Assembly: GCA_029245125.1 (NCBI GenBank)
Contig: JAQWPZ010000197.1
Coordinates: 1-32,233 of the forward strand
Direction: 5' to 3'
Length of the DNA stretch: 32,233 nt
Source: Rubripirellula sp.
GTDB taxonomy: Bacteria; Planctomycetota; Planctomycetia; Pirellulales; Pirellulaceae
Each line of letters starts with the position of its first letter. Positions within the stretch are counted from its first letter, which is position 1. Shown here piece after piece: positions 8,328-16,867 of this stretch. Position numbers and translations under genes: made by a program. The notes under the pieces are model-generated. The model ran no database searches. It was not told the origin of the DNA and saw nothing but the letters and a program-made list of their open reading frames with translations.

Positions 8328-9442
8328 CCTGTCGATTCCAAAATGACGATTAATAACAACATGCAAGCCACAATTCCAAGCACCATGACTGCTTGTCCCA
8401 GACTGACCTGGGTCAACAGGACTGCGGCCAAGCCGCACGTTGCGGTCACGAGGTAGATCGTTAGGACTGCTTGCGTACGTCCCAGCCCGAGATCGACTAA
8501 ACGATGAGAGAAATGACTTCGGTCGCCGACAAAGGGACTGCGCCCTTCGCGGATTCGAATCCATAGGACGGTCGTCATGTCATACAGCGGAACGGCCATC
8601 ACGCAGAGCGGCGCTAGTATGCCGTGAGGTCGGTCGGCGCCACCGGTGAAGGTCGCCATCAACATCGCCACCGCAATGAGAAAGCCGACCAGATAGCTGC
8701 CGCCATCTCCCATGAAAATTTTGGCTGGCGGGCGATTGTGCCACAGAAAACCCAGCAATGATCCAAGTACCACAAGCAGTAACGCGGCGACCAGGAGTTG
8801 CGGGCGTGTCGTGCCCGGATCTGGACTAATCAACATCACGAACGCCATCGCAGCGGCAATTACTGCTGCCACCCCACCACTCAAGCCATCCATGTTGTCC
8901 AGCATATTGAATGAATTGATGACGCCCACAATCCAAATCATGGATAGGATCTTGGTCAGCCATTCAATGCCGATAAAAGCGGTCAGCCCGATGCCCAGCC
9001 CATAAACCACAAATCCGGCGACGGCAAACTGTACCACCAAGCGAATCCACGGGTTGATGCCGACGCGGTCATCCGCCAATCCCAGCGCAACCAGGATGGT
9101 ACCCGCGGCAAGTAACCCCCAGATTTTTCCTGCGCTTGACCAAACTCCCTCCAAGTAAGGAAGCACCTGTTCGGGAATCCAGGTTGGAGAAGTCTCAAGG
9201 TCGCTGGCGATCAAGACGGCGATGGTCCCAGCAGCGAACGTCAAGATGATGCCGAGCCAAATCCCGATGCCTCCGCCAAGCGGCGTTGCATGGGCGTGCG
9301 TGCTGTGTCCACCCGGTCGATCGAGGAGTCCCAGGCGATTCGCAAATCGTCGCACTGGGTACAGGCTCATGGCACTGATCATGAACGAAGGGATCGTCGT
9401 CACGACCACTAACCACACGATCCAATGTGACAGACCAGCCAA
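8306..9442 (-). CDS. WecA/MraY-family polyprenyl-phosphate phosphoglycosyltransferase
   Basis: 378-residue inner-membrane enzyme with about 10-11 hydrophobic segments. It should transfer a sugar-1-phosphate from a UDP-sugar to undecaprenyl phosphate, the first step of a lipid-linked glycan. Family landmarks are the DRPGGHSTHAHATPLGGG cytoplasmic loop, LADDRVGI (the aspartate pair), NMLDNMDGLSGG and the FMGDGGSYLVGF loop. UDP-GlcNAc is the usual substrate of this group, but is not shown here. The start is TTG, with AAGG 9 bases upstream. It heads the five-gene run ending in the tetrahaem cytochrome and overlaps the ligase gene by 22 bp, so both steps of glycan assembly are coupled. Confidence 0.92.
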   Translation of the reverse strand: MAGLSHWIVWLVVVTTIPSFMISAMSLYPVRRFANRLGLLDRPGGHSTHAHATPLGGGIGIWLGIILTFAAGTIAVLIASDLETSPTWIPEQVLPYLEGVWSSAGKIWGLLAAGTILVALGLADDRVGINPWIRLVVQFAVAGFVVYGLGIGLTAFIGIEWLTKILSMIWIVGVINSFNMLDNMDGLSGGVAAVIAAAMAFVMLISPDPGTTRPQLLVAALLLVVLGSLLGFLWHNRPPAKIFMGDGGSYLVGFLIAVAMLMATFTGGADRPHGILAPLCVMAVPLYDMTTVLWIRIREGRSPFVGDRSHFSHRLVDLGLGRTQAVLTIYLVTATCGLAAVLLTQVSLGQAVMVLGIVACMLLLIVILESTGWRKDDE

Positions 9443-9762
9443 GGAGCGTCGCCTTACCCTGAGGAAACTGGAGCCGAATTTGGCGAAGGAATTGCCCTGC
9501 CACGTTTCTTTCCAGCTGAAAAAGCTATTGAACCGGGAATGTTACCCAACTCCTACCCGCCGAAGAACCCCGTTTGACCCGGCTGCCCACGTGATACGGG
9601 GCTGAAATTGCCATGGTTCTCTGCCTACCCAAATTAACAAGTTGATCGATCGGAGAACATTTCGCGAATCAGGCTCGACAGCCGAACCTTCTGTGATTGA
9701 AATACGAACCCGATGAAACAGTTTGCGGATCGACATCTTTTCTTCGCGGCGGGGGGTTCGAC
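9443..9762. other. divergent intergenic region
   Basis: About 320 bp between the diverging WecA-like gene and the WGR gene. It should hold promoters for both, but I see no convincing -35/-10 pair, repeat or hairpin. If the WGR protein starts at the TTG at 9697 the gap is 66 bp shorter. Confidence 0.4.
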
Positions 9763-10962
9763 GTGACCGGAAAGCCGGAATCTATTCCCAATACCGTTCC
9801 ACCGAGGCGGTTCGAGTATGCCGACGATCGATCCTATAAATTTTGGACCATCGCGTTAAACGATGAGCGGCTCACGATGCGATATGGGCGAATTGGCCAT
9901 CTCGGAAAAGCACGTGAAATTCGTTGCGACTCGGCGGAAGATGCCAAGCGAAGTTATCAGCAGCGAATTCGAAAGAAAACTCGTGAGGGTTACGCAGAAC
10001 GCATCCCCGCCAAATCAAACACTGCCGACAATGAAAATGCTTGGGATGCGATTGCCGATCACGAACCGTTCCTGCAAGCCATTCTGGCAAGCCCCGATGA
10101 ACCAACTCCCTACGCGATTTACGCTGACTGGTTGAGTGAGCAGCAGGACCCTCGCGGAGAATTCACTCGGCAGCAGCTGGCTTTGGAGGACCCCCGGCTT
10201 CCCCTGTACAAGCGTCCGAAACTTGAAAAGTCTGTCGACTTGCTACGCCAGCGTAACGCCCGCCGGTGGTTGGGCGATCTTGCGCCGTGGCTAATTGATG
10301 GTGGAAAGGCGGCGTATCCCTTTCGCTTTGACCGAGGTCAGCTCGCCGCCATCGTCTGTGAAAAACTTAGTTACCGATTCGCTCATAAGTTAAAGGAATC
10401 ACCCTACTGCCGTTTTCTAACAGAGCTTGCGATTGGTAGTACTGAAGTGTTGGGCGACACGATTCGGATTGGCGATCAAGAATATCAAGCCGCAACTGAC
10501 TACGGAGTCGAGCCTTTACTTGGTGGTGATTTCGGGAACTTGCGGCAACTGCACGTCGGTGCGTTGCCCGCTGCATCACATGCCCGCCTTTCTTTCTCCA
10601 ATCCAGCGAAGCTAATTCAATGGATTGGCACCATGCCAAGATTGGAGCGATTGTGGATTCACGCTGATGTCGATCTTGGTGCGCTATTGCGATTGCCGTT
10701 GACGCAATTGCGAGAACTACACGTTCGACTCGATCGAGCTCAAATCAAGGTGCTGTCCAGATCGGGGCGGGTTCAGCAGTTGCAGGTACTCGGATCACTC
10801 AGTCTGATCACCGAAGAAACGGTCGATGCTCTCGTTCAGTTGGCTGGGTTCGATCAATTGAACGAATTTATCTGCCAAGAAGTCAGCGAGATTACTGAAC
10901 CGATGATGGCACGATTAGAAGCGACCGGCATCATGTTGGACGTTGTCGATTCTTCGGATTGA
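9763..10962 (+). CDS. WGR domain protein with TIGR02996 (repeat-companion) domain
   Basis: About 399 residues, cytoplasmic. The WGR domain (about residues 16-76) has FWTIALNDERL, RYGRIG at 40-45 and the closing KTREGY; WGR domains bind nucleic acid in PARP proteins and occur alone in bacteria. Residues about 103-143 (FLQAILASPDEPTPYAIYAD followed by WLSEQQDPRGEF) match TIGR02996, a domain seen in large planctomycete and myxobacterial paralogue families. The rest has leucine-rich-repeat-like strands (LRQLHVG, LERLWIH, LRELHVR, LQVLGS). I prefer the GTG at 9763, preceded by a G-run, over the TTG at 9697; both are open. Function is not known and no partner lies next to it. Confidence 0.85.
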   Translation: MTGKPESIPNTVPPRRFEYADDRSYKFWTIALNDERLTMRYGRIGHLGKAREIRCDSAEDAKRSYQQRIRKKTREGYAERIPAKSNTADNENAWDAIADHEPFLQAILASPDEPTPYAIYADWLSEQQDPRGEFTRQQLALEDPRLPLYKRPKLEKSVDLLRQRNARRWLGDLAPWLIDGGKAAYPFRFDRGQLAAIVCEKLSYRFAHKLKESPYCRFLTELAIGSTEVLGDTIRIGDQEYQAATDYGVEPLLGGDFGNLRQLHVGALPAASHARLSFSNPAKLIQWIGTMPRLERLWIHADVDLGALLRLPLTQLRELHVRLDRAQIKVLSRSGRVQQLQVLGSLSLITEETVDALVQLAGFDQLNEFICQEVSEITEPMMARLEATGIMLDVVDSSD

Positions 10963-10990
10963 CTGCTCGCGTTCAAGACGCTCAACCACC

Positions 10991-11070
10991 CATTCACCCA
11001 GTCTGCCATTCACCCAGTCTGCCATTCACTCAGTCTGCCATTCACTCAGTCTGCCATTCACTCAGTCTGC
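10991..11070. repeat. five tandem 16-bp repeats spanning the sulfatase stop codon
   Basis: The unit CATTCACTCAGTCTGC occurs five times in a row; the two copies farthest from the gene carry ACCCAG instead of ACTCAG. The copy nearest the gene includes the last codons and TGA of the minus-strand sulfatase (stop at 11062-11064). There are no spacers, so it is not CRISPR. Confidence 0.95.
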
Positions 11071-12681
11071 CATTGGGCGACGTTTCTCCAGCCAAGCTTG
11101 GGTGGGGACTTGATCGGGATCTTCTTTGGCCCAGTCGGGTGTGGGGAACCATCGCATCGAACTCACACGCGGGTACGTTTCCCAGACTTGCCCAGCCTCT
11201 GGATCCGTTTGCCGCAAGTCACCGGTTTTCGTCAGATATTCAGTCAGCTGTTGTGCGAGGCTTTCTCGTATTGATGCCGATGCGGGATCAGCGGCCAAGT
11301 TGTTCATGCAGGCGGGGTCGACGCGGATATCGTACAGTTCTTCAGCTGGACGCATCGCAACCGATGCTGACAATAAGCTGGCGACCGATGGCTGTTGTTT
11401 GTTCGCGATCATCCACTGCAGTGTTGGCCCATTGTCGATGTCGTGGTAACCGCCATCTACTTTGCCAAGCTTGGCGTCAACCGGGTTTCCTGATGTGTCG
11501 TATTTCACTCGGTCGTATTTCTGCGGAGTGCCAGCTGGCCAGCGTTCCGGTTTGAAATTGCGAATGTAAAGATGATCCTTTGTGCGGATGCAGCGACAGG
11601 GATAGCCGAGCGAACTGAAGCGTGATGAGGAATGCCGCTCGCGTCCACTGAAAACCGCGTTTCGTGCGGGCGGAGTTTTGTCCGAGTTGATCGCGTAGCG
11701 TGCGAGCAGGCTGCGGCCGGATAGTTGATCGGCTTGCTGGGGCGGCACTTGGGCGGCGTCAAAAATGGTCCGTGTCACGTCAATCAGGCTGACCAAGTCC
11801 TCGGTATCTTGACCGCTGCCAATCTGTGCAGGCCAGGCAATCGCCAGCGGCATGTGAATCCCGTACTCGTAAAGGTTGGCTTTCGCGCGAGGGAATGGCA
11901 TGCCGTTATCACTGGTCACGATGACCAGCGTGTTTTCCAATTCCCCCATCGCTTCCAAGCGGTCCAGCATCCTCTGTAGATGAGAATTGAACCACTCGAT
12001 CTCATACAGATAGTCAGCAATGTCACTGCGAACAGCTTCACTGTCAGGCAAAAAGCCAGGGACCTTCACCTTGCTCAAGTCCATGCCGCTTCGCTTGCCA
12101 ATGCCGGGATCATAAGTGCGATGCGGTTCACTGCATCCGTACCAGAAACAAAAAGGTTGCCCCTCGGTTCGTGTTTCCAAGAAATCGTTGAAGTTCGCCG
12201 CGTAATCGGTGTTGCGAATGCCTTTCGGCGTATCCGCAGTGCGCGACTGGTAGGCTTTGCCTGCGGGGTTCTGATCCCATCCCACCGCACGCCCCGGCCC
12301 CCAGCCTTTGCCCGTCATGCCGACGTGGTAGCCGTGCTCGGCAAGTTGAGTGGTGAATACGGGAAGATCGGTTGGGAAGAAGCTGGCGTGCGTGCCGGCT
12401 TCCCGGTTCTGCCAGATTTCACGTCCGGTCAGAAAAGCCGCCCGCATCGGGCTGCATCCAGGGGCGGGGGTAAACGCTGATCGAAACAGAACGCCTGCCT
12501 TGGCCACCCGGTCGAAGCCCGGTGTCGAGACGACGGGATCACCGTATGCCGAGCAGTGCGGGTAAGATTGATCGTCAGCGATCGCAATCAAAATGTTCGG
12601 CCGATCCGCCGCTGTTGCAACCGAAGCGAGACAGGCGATCGTGCCGACGAAATAGACGAAACAAAAGCGAATAGCAGTCAC
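11062..12681 (-). CDS. secreted sulfatase (formylglycine-dependent)
   Basis: 539-residue arylsulfatase-family hydrolase that would remove sulfate esters from polysaccharides or other substrates outside the cytoplasm. An N-terminal signal peptide ends near ATAAD (residues 23-27). The metal-binding start is RPNILIAIADDQ (Asp36/Asp37), and the active-site motif is CSPMR at 76-80 followed by TGR, where Cys76 is converted to formylglycine. Later landmarks are the GMTGKGWGPG loop and VTSDNGMPF with the metal-binding Asp-Asn. It is divergent from the sialate O-acetylesterase gene. The terminal codons lie inside a tandem repeat, so the C-terminus may vary between strains. Substrate unknown. Confidence 0.95.
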   Translation of the reverse strand: MTAIRFCFVYFVGTIACLASVATAADRPNILIAIADDQSYPHCSAYGDPVVSTPGFDRVAKAGVLFRSAFTPAPGCSPMRAAFLTGREIWQNREAGTHASFFPTDLPVFTTQLAEHGYHVGMTGKGWGPGRAVGWDQNPAGKAYQSRTADTPKGIRNTDYAANFNDFLETRTEGQPFCFWYGCSEPHRTYDPGIGKRSGMDLSKVKVPGFLPDSEAVRSDIADYLYEIEWFNSHLQRMLDRLEAMGELENTLVIVTSDNGMPFPRAKANLYEYGIHMPLAIAWPAQIGSGQDTEDLVSLIDVTRTIFDAAQVPPQQADQLSGRSLLARYAINSDKTPPARNAVFSGRERHSSSRFSSLGYPCRCIRTKDHLYIRNFKPERWPAGTPQKYDRVKYDTSGNPVDAKLGKVDGGYHDIDNGPTLQWMIANKQQPSVASLLSASVAMRPAEELYDIRVDPACMNNLAADPASASIRESLAQQLTEYLTKTGDLRQTDPEAGQVWETYPRVSSMRWFPTPDWAKEDPDQVPTQAWLEKRRPMAD

Positions 12682-12989
12682 TGGTGCAAACTCCTCAGGC
12701 AGGTCTTGAAGCTTTGCATCTTAGCATGTCGCGAGTTTGAAAAGCGGGGCGCGGAGAATCGAATTTCCGCATTCCACCTTTTTAACCAGAGTGGCTTTCG
12801 AAGCCTTGTTCTTCCATCTTTCGCCTATCAAATCAGCTGGGCGACCATCGGGTGGTGGAAAAACCAGGTGACTGAGGCGAGCCTGCTGCTGCCAGGTTCG
12901 ATTTGCCACGCTGAAATTACCGGTGCTTCGGAGTATCATTTTGCGCTCCTGCCCTAATTCCCCCCCCCTGAACGATTGAGGATCTTGCG
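12682..12989. other. divergent intergenic region, sulfatase / acetylesterase
   Basis: 308 bp between two diverging genes for polysaccharide-modifying exported enzymes. A run of C residues lies at about 12960-12967, and GAGGA precedes the acetylesterase start by 7 bases. I see no clear operator or promoter motif; minus-strand open frames here look spurious. Confidence 0.4.
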
Positions 12990-14516
12990 ATGCTTCGACT
13001 GCTCTCCGTACTCTCTCTTTTGCTTGTGCCGGCACTGGCCCAGGCAGAGTTGAAAATGTCACCCGTCTTTGGCGACTCCATGGTTGTCCAACGTGACAAG
13101 CCGATTCATGTTTGGGGCTGGACAACCGCTGGCACCAACGTCGAAGTGTCGCTGGCCGGCCAAACCGCCAGCGGCAAAGCCGACCAGCAGGGACGCTTTG
13201 ACGTTTCTCTCGAACCCCTGTCAGCGGGTGGTGGTTCTCTTGAATTGACGGTCAAGGCCGACGAAACCAAAACCTTCCGTGACGTCTTGGTAGGTGAAGT
13301 CTGGTTGTGCTCGGGCCAGTCCAACATGGCATGGCCCGTCGCGTCGGCCAACGATCCCGATCTCGAAACCTTGGGGGCCAAGTTTCCGAACATCCGCTTG
13401 ATTTCAGTTCCCCAAATTGCGTCACAAGAACCGCTCAATGATTTTGATGGTAAGTGGGAAGCTTGCACGCCAGAGACCGTTCGTAATTTCTCAGCGGTTG
13501 GTTATTTCTTTGGTCGCCAACTGCATCAAACGCTCGATGTGCCGATTGGATTGATCGACAACGCCTGGGGTGGTTCGGCCGCCGAAGCTTGGGTCCGCCG
13601 AGATGTTCTGGAGGAAGCTGGTCAGTACGATGATTTGATTCAGCAGTGGGATCAGAATGTTGCCAACTATGACCAAGAAGCGGTCACGGCTAACTTCCAA
13701 AAGCGACTGAAGAAATGGCAGGAAGATCGCAAAGGGAATCGGCCTCGAGCACCGCGCAGTCCAATCGGCAGCAATCATCGTCCAGCCAATCTTTACAACG
13801 GCGTCCTGCACCCCGTCCTCGGTTACACCATTCGTGGTGCTGTTTGGTATCAGGGTGAATCCAATGCTTCGCGAGCTTACCAGTATCGCGACCTGTTCCC
13901 GCTGATGATCAAAAATTGGCGGGATGAATGGGGCCAGGGTGACTTCTCGTTCTATTGGGTTCAGCTGGCCGATTTTCGTAACGAAGTGAGCGAGCCTGCT
14001 GGCAGTGATTGGGCTGAGTTAAGAGAAGCTCAGACGATGACGATGAGCCGACTTGCCAATACCGGCGAAGCGGTCATTACTGACCTTGGTGAAGCGGCCG
14101 ATATTCATCCTCGCAACAAGCAAGATGTAGCGAAGCGATTGGCACGTTGGGCTTTGGCTAAAGACTATGGCTACGAAATCGTTTTCCACAGTCCGATGTA
14201 CCAATCGATGGAAGCCAAAGGGAATAAGGTCGTAATCAAATTCGATCACGTTGGTGGTGGCATGGACACGTTCGATGTGCGAGAGCCGATTGGATTCGCA
14301 ATCGCTGGTGCTGACAAGTCCTTCGTCAGCGCAAACGCAAAACTCGTCGGCAAAGATACCATCGAGGTGTGGAGTGATTCGGTCGCCGAGCCAGTCGCCG
14401 TGCGTTACGCGTGGGCTGATAACCCCATCGCCAATGTGCAGAACAAAGAGGGCTTACCGCTCACTCCTTTTCGGACCGATGATTGGCCCGGAGTGACTGT
14501 CGATAAAGTGAAGTAA
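12990..14516 (+). CDS. secreted sialate O-acetylesterase family protein (SASA)
   Basis: 508-residue exported esterase. A signal peptide ends at about ALAQA (residues 15-19). The SGNH-like block is [14 protein letters not shown] with nucleophile Ser111, then [10 protein letters not shown] (192-201), WYQGESN (286-292) and [10 protein letters not shown] with catalytic Asp371/His373. This order is typical of sialate-9-O-acetylesterase-like proteins, which in planctomycetes more likely remove acetyl groups from plant or algal polysaccharides. The ATG is supported by GAGGA 7 bases upstream. It diverges from the sulfatase gene, suggesting a joint role in stripping side groups from sulfated, acetylated glycans. 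A terminator hairpin follows. Confidence 0.93.
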   Translation: MLRLLSVLSLLLVPALAQAELKMSPVFGDSMVVQRDKPIHVWGWTTAGTNVEVSLAGQTASGKADQQGRFDVSLEPLSAGGGSLELTVKADETKTFRDVLVGEVWLCSGQSNMAWPVASANDPDLETLGAKFPNIRLISVPQIASQEPLNDFDGKWEACTPETVRNFSAVGYFFGRQLHQTLDVPIGLIDNAWGGSAAEAWVRRDVLEEAGQYDDLIQQWDQNVANYDQEAVTANFQKRLKKWQEDRKGNRPRAPRSPIGSNHRPANLYNGVLHPVLGYTIRGAVWYQGESNASRAYQYRDLFPLMIKNWRDEWGQGDFSFYWVQLADFRNEVSEPAGSDWAELREAQTMTMSRLANTGEAVITDLGEAADIHPRNKQDVAKRLARWALAKDYGYEIVFHSPMYQSMEAKGNKVVIKFDHVGGGMDTFDVREPIGFAIAGADKSFVSANAKLVGKDTIEVWSDSVAEPVAVRYAWADNPIANVQNKEGLPLTPFRTDDWPGVTVDKVK

Positions 14517-14539
14517 GCAACTGGCGGTTAGATACAAGT

Positions 14540-14585
14540 CGTGAGACGAATGTTCGCTCCGTTGCGACGACGTCTCACGTTTCTT
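14540..14585 (+). terminator. intrinsic terminator after the acetylesterase gene
   Basis: CGTGAGACG at 14540-14548 pairs exactly with CGTCTCACG at 14571-14579 over a 22-nt loop, followed by TTTCTT. It sits between two convergent genes. The T-rich tail is only on the plus-strand side, so it mainly serves the acetylesterase gene. Confidence 0.65.
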
Positions 14586-14588
14586 GCT

Positions 14589-15590
14589 TTAGACTTGTTT
14601 GGATACTTCAAACCCCAAGTCGCGAATCATGTCGTAGTCGGCTTGGGGAGCCTGGCCTTTGGTGGTCAAGTAATCGCCGACAAACAGACTGTTGGCGACG
14701 TACAGGCCCATCGGTTGCAGCGAACGCAAATGGATTTCGCGTCCACCAGAGATTCGCAGTTCGCGATCCGGGTTCACGAATCGGAACATCGCCAGCGCTC
14801 GCAAGCAATCGTTGGCGGTCAATTCGTTCTGTTGCTCCAGCGGTGTTCCCTCGATGGAATTCAAGAAGTTCAAAGGAATGGACTGGACGCCGAGTTCGCG
14901 TAGGTCGAACGCCATCGACACGATGTCGTTCAGCTTCTCTCCCATGCCGATGATTCCGCCGCTACACATTTCCATGCCGGCGTCGCGAACATGCCGTAGT
15001 GTCTGCACTCGGTCGGCGTAGGTGTGAGTCGTGCAGATATCGGCGTAATACTCTTCGCTGGTATTCAGGTTGTGGTTCACGCGGTCGACGCCACACGCCT
15101 TCAATCGATCGGCTTGGTCTTTGGAGAGCAGGCCGAGGCAAGCACAGATATCGAGATCATATTTTTCTTTGATCTCGGGGACGATCTTTTCGACGGCGTT
15201 GAGTTCTCGCTCATTTGGGCCGCGTGCTGAAATGACAAGGCAGTAAGTTTTCGCACCACGCTCGGAAGCCAGGCGAGCGGCTTCCATCAGATCATCCCTC
15301 TTCAGCATGTTGTACTTTGGGATTTCGGCATCCGAAACTTTGGATTGGCTGCAGTAATGGCAATCCTCCGGGCACAAGCCACTCTTGGCGCTCATCAAAA
15401 AATAGAGCTGAACCTTTTTGCCGAAGTGTTTTTGGCGGATCCGAAACCCAGCGGCCAGCAGGCTGAGGATGTCCTCATCGGGTGCCTGCAGAATGGAGAG
15501 GGCTTCCTCGCGGGTGACTTGGTCACCGGCCAGCACCTTGTCGGCCAGGATTTGGTAGGGATCGGCGGCGGTTTCAACGTTCAGTGTCAT
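14589..15590 (-). CDS. bioB: biotin synthase
   Basis: Radical-SAM enzyme that inserts sulfur into dethiobiotin, the last step of biotin synthesis. The 4Fe-4S cluster motif CPEDCHYC gives Cys73, Cys77 and Cys80. The second (2Fe-2S) cluster ligands fall at the expected spacing: Cys117, Cys149, Cys209 and Arg279. Other family marks are YNMLKRDDLMEAA, HNLNTSEEYY, GGIIGMGE and RISGGRE. At 333 residues it is of usual length. It stands alone between convergent and divergent neighbours, with no other bio genes in the window. The ATG has no strong ribosome-binding site. Confidence 0.97.
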   Translation of the reverse strand: MTLNVETAADPYQILADKVLAGDQVTREEALSILQAPDEDILSLLAAGFRIRQKHFGKKVQLYFLMSAKSGLCPEDCHYCSQSKVSDAEIPKYNMLKRDDLMEAARLASERGAKTYCLVISARGPNERELNAVEKIVPEIKEKYDLDICACLGLLSKDQADRLKACGVDRVNHNLNTSEEYYADICTTHTYADRVQTLRHVRDAGMEMCSGGIIGMGEKLNDIVSMAFDLRELGVQSIPLNFLNSIEGTPLEQQNELTANDCLRALAMFRFVNPDRELRISGGREIHLRSLQPMGLYVANSLFVGDYLTTKGQAPQADYDMIRDLGFEVSKQV

Positions 15591-15910
15591 GGTTCAGCTG
15601 CTGCGGTAGAGCGTACAATGGCAATGCGGGGCCGGATTAATCCCAACATCGTGTCCCGAGCGACCGTGGACGGCAAGAGGCCACCGATTGTCGCGGGATC
15701 GGCTGCCGGGGCTGGGAACCGGCTGTCGGCCAACCACGAACGGTTTTGGGCAGGCGGAGCCTTGGTTTTCCGGAGGTGGAAAGCTGGTTTTCGGCCTCTG
15801 GTTTACGGCCTCTGGTTTACGTGTCGGCTCCGTCGAACCAAAGAGTTAAAGTTGGATCGAGTCCGCAATCAGCCGTACCCGTTTCAAATTCACCGCATTT
15901 AGCTCGTTTT
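15591..15910. other. divergent intergenic region with a 14-bp duplication
   Basis: About 320 bp between bioB and the PSP1 gene. The only structure I see is a perfect tandem duplication of a 14-bp unit at 15792-15805 and 15806-15819. Open frames extend through the region, but the PSP1 homology starts at 15911. Confidence 0.5.
15792..15819. repeat. two tandem copies of a 14-bp unit
   Basis: CGGCCTCTGGTTTA is repeated exactly, without a spacer, about 90 bp upstream of the PSP1-domain gene. Confidence 0.85.
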
Positions 15911-16456
15911 ATGAAATACTGTTTTGTTCGTGTCGGATCGCTGGGAGAGGTGCACGGGGCGGAGTCGGCGGTCGCGATCGATCGTGGGCAGCGCGTTTTG
16001 GTGCGGACCGGGCGAGGGGTCGAATTGGCTGAAGTTCTTGGCCCGCGGCAGTCTCGCAAAGGGCACGCGGCTGCCGACGCTCAGCCGCTCCACATTTTGC
16101 GTACCACCACGCCGCAGGACGAATTGCTGATTGAGCGATTACAGCAGCATAAACAGGAGGCGGTGGAGCAGTGCCGCCAAGAGCTATTGGATTCTGGTTC
16201 CGATGCCATGTTGTTGGAGGTTGATCATCTGTTTGATGGCGGCACTTTGGTGCTGCACTTTTTGGGCGACATCGACAAAGCAGCCGAAGCGATCACGCAA
16301 CGAGTTGCAACACGTTACGAGTCGGTCGTCCGCACCGAAGATCTTGCGAAGTTAATCGATGAGGGCTGCGGTCCAAGTTGCGGAACCGAAGACGGCTCAG
16401 GATGCGGAAGCAGCTGCGCCGGCTGCGCCGCCCGCATCGTCTGTCACTCGAAGTGA
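15911..16456 (+). CDS. PSP1-domain (RicT/YaaT-like) protein with Cys-rich tail
   Basis: 181-residue cytoplasmic protein. The N-terminal part (VRVGSLGEVHG, then RGQRVLVRTGRGVELAEVLG) and central helices (DELLIERLQQHKQEAVEQCR) are typical of the PSP1 C-terminal domain family, which includes Bacillus RicT/YaaT. The DHLFDGGTLVLHFLGD strand fits the same family. The last 30 residues carry six cysteines (153, 157, 165, 169, 172, 178) in a Gly/Ser-rich stretch, suggesting a metal or iron-sulfur site; RicT-containing complexes are known to bind iron-sulfur clusters. The ATG at 15911 is chosen because homology begins there. Shorter than RicT (about 275 residues). Confidence 0.8.
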   Translation: MKYCFVRVGSLGEVHGAESAVAIDRGQRVLVRTGRGVELAEVLGPRQSRKGHAAADAQPLHILRTTTPQDELLIERLQQHKQEAVEQCRQELLDSGSDAMLLEVDHLFDGGTLVLHFLGDIDKAAEAITQRVATRYESVVRTEDLAKLIDEGCGPSCGTEDGSGCGSSCAGCAARIVCHSK

Positions 16457-16867
16457 ATTCGGGCGGAGTGCTAACATCGGCACCCGTCCTGCCTCTCGCC
16501 AGCATCACCTTCCCGAAGTGTCTTCACCATTTGCACGGGGACAGCGATCGTGGGGAGATATTAGGAGGGCGATATTGGGGACAGTGGTCACGCATCGCAA
16601 GGTTGTTGTCACAGTTCGTCGAGTCGGGTGCTGGACGACTCGGAAACGCTCGTCTCGTCGGGCTGCACTCCTTACTGCCGTTCCACCAACTAGGGCCGCG
16701 GGTTAGACTAGTCGCCTTGGCGTTGGGCAGCGATTGCATGGATCTTTCGCTTTTGTTGTAAGTGAAACGCACGCCTGCTCAACCATATTGCGAGTGAATG
16801 TTTCGTGCCACCGCATTTGTCGTTGACTCCCAAACATCGTCGTTGACTCCCAAACAAAGGTACGCCT
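16457..16867. other. 411-bp intergenic stretch with hairpin and direct repeats
   Basis: No credible gene. It holds a 7-bp perfect inverted repeat (CGAGTCG at 16620-16626, CGACTCG at 16636-16642) without a T-tract, two GGGGACAG octamers at about 16538 and 16577, and a 20-bp direct repeat just before the methyltransferase start. The small minus-strand frame at 16524-16772 looks accidental. Confidence 0.5.
16817..16856. repeat. two tandem copies of a 20-bp unit
   Basis: The unit at 16817-16836 is repeated at 16837-16856 with one mismatch. The second copy ends 11 bases before the GTG start of the methyltransferase and abuts its AAAGG ribosome-binding site, so copy number could affect the leader of that gene. 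Confidence 0.85.

Noticed and set aside
10991..11070. CRISPR array
   Set aside because: The copies are directly adjacent, 16 bp long, with no spacers and no cas genes nearby.
10959..11555. 198-codon plus-strand ORF
   Set aside because: Antisense to the 3' end of the first sulfatase, and its start consists of the 16-bp repeats.
16538..16592. GGGGACAG octamers as a mark of a REP/RAYT transposase site
   Set aside because: Two octamers alone do not define a REP; no transposase gene or paired palindrome is present.
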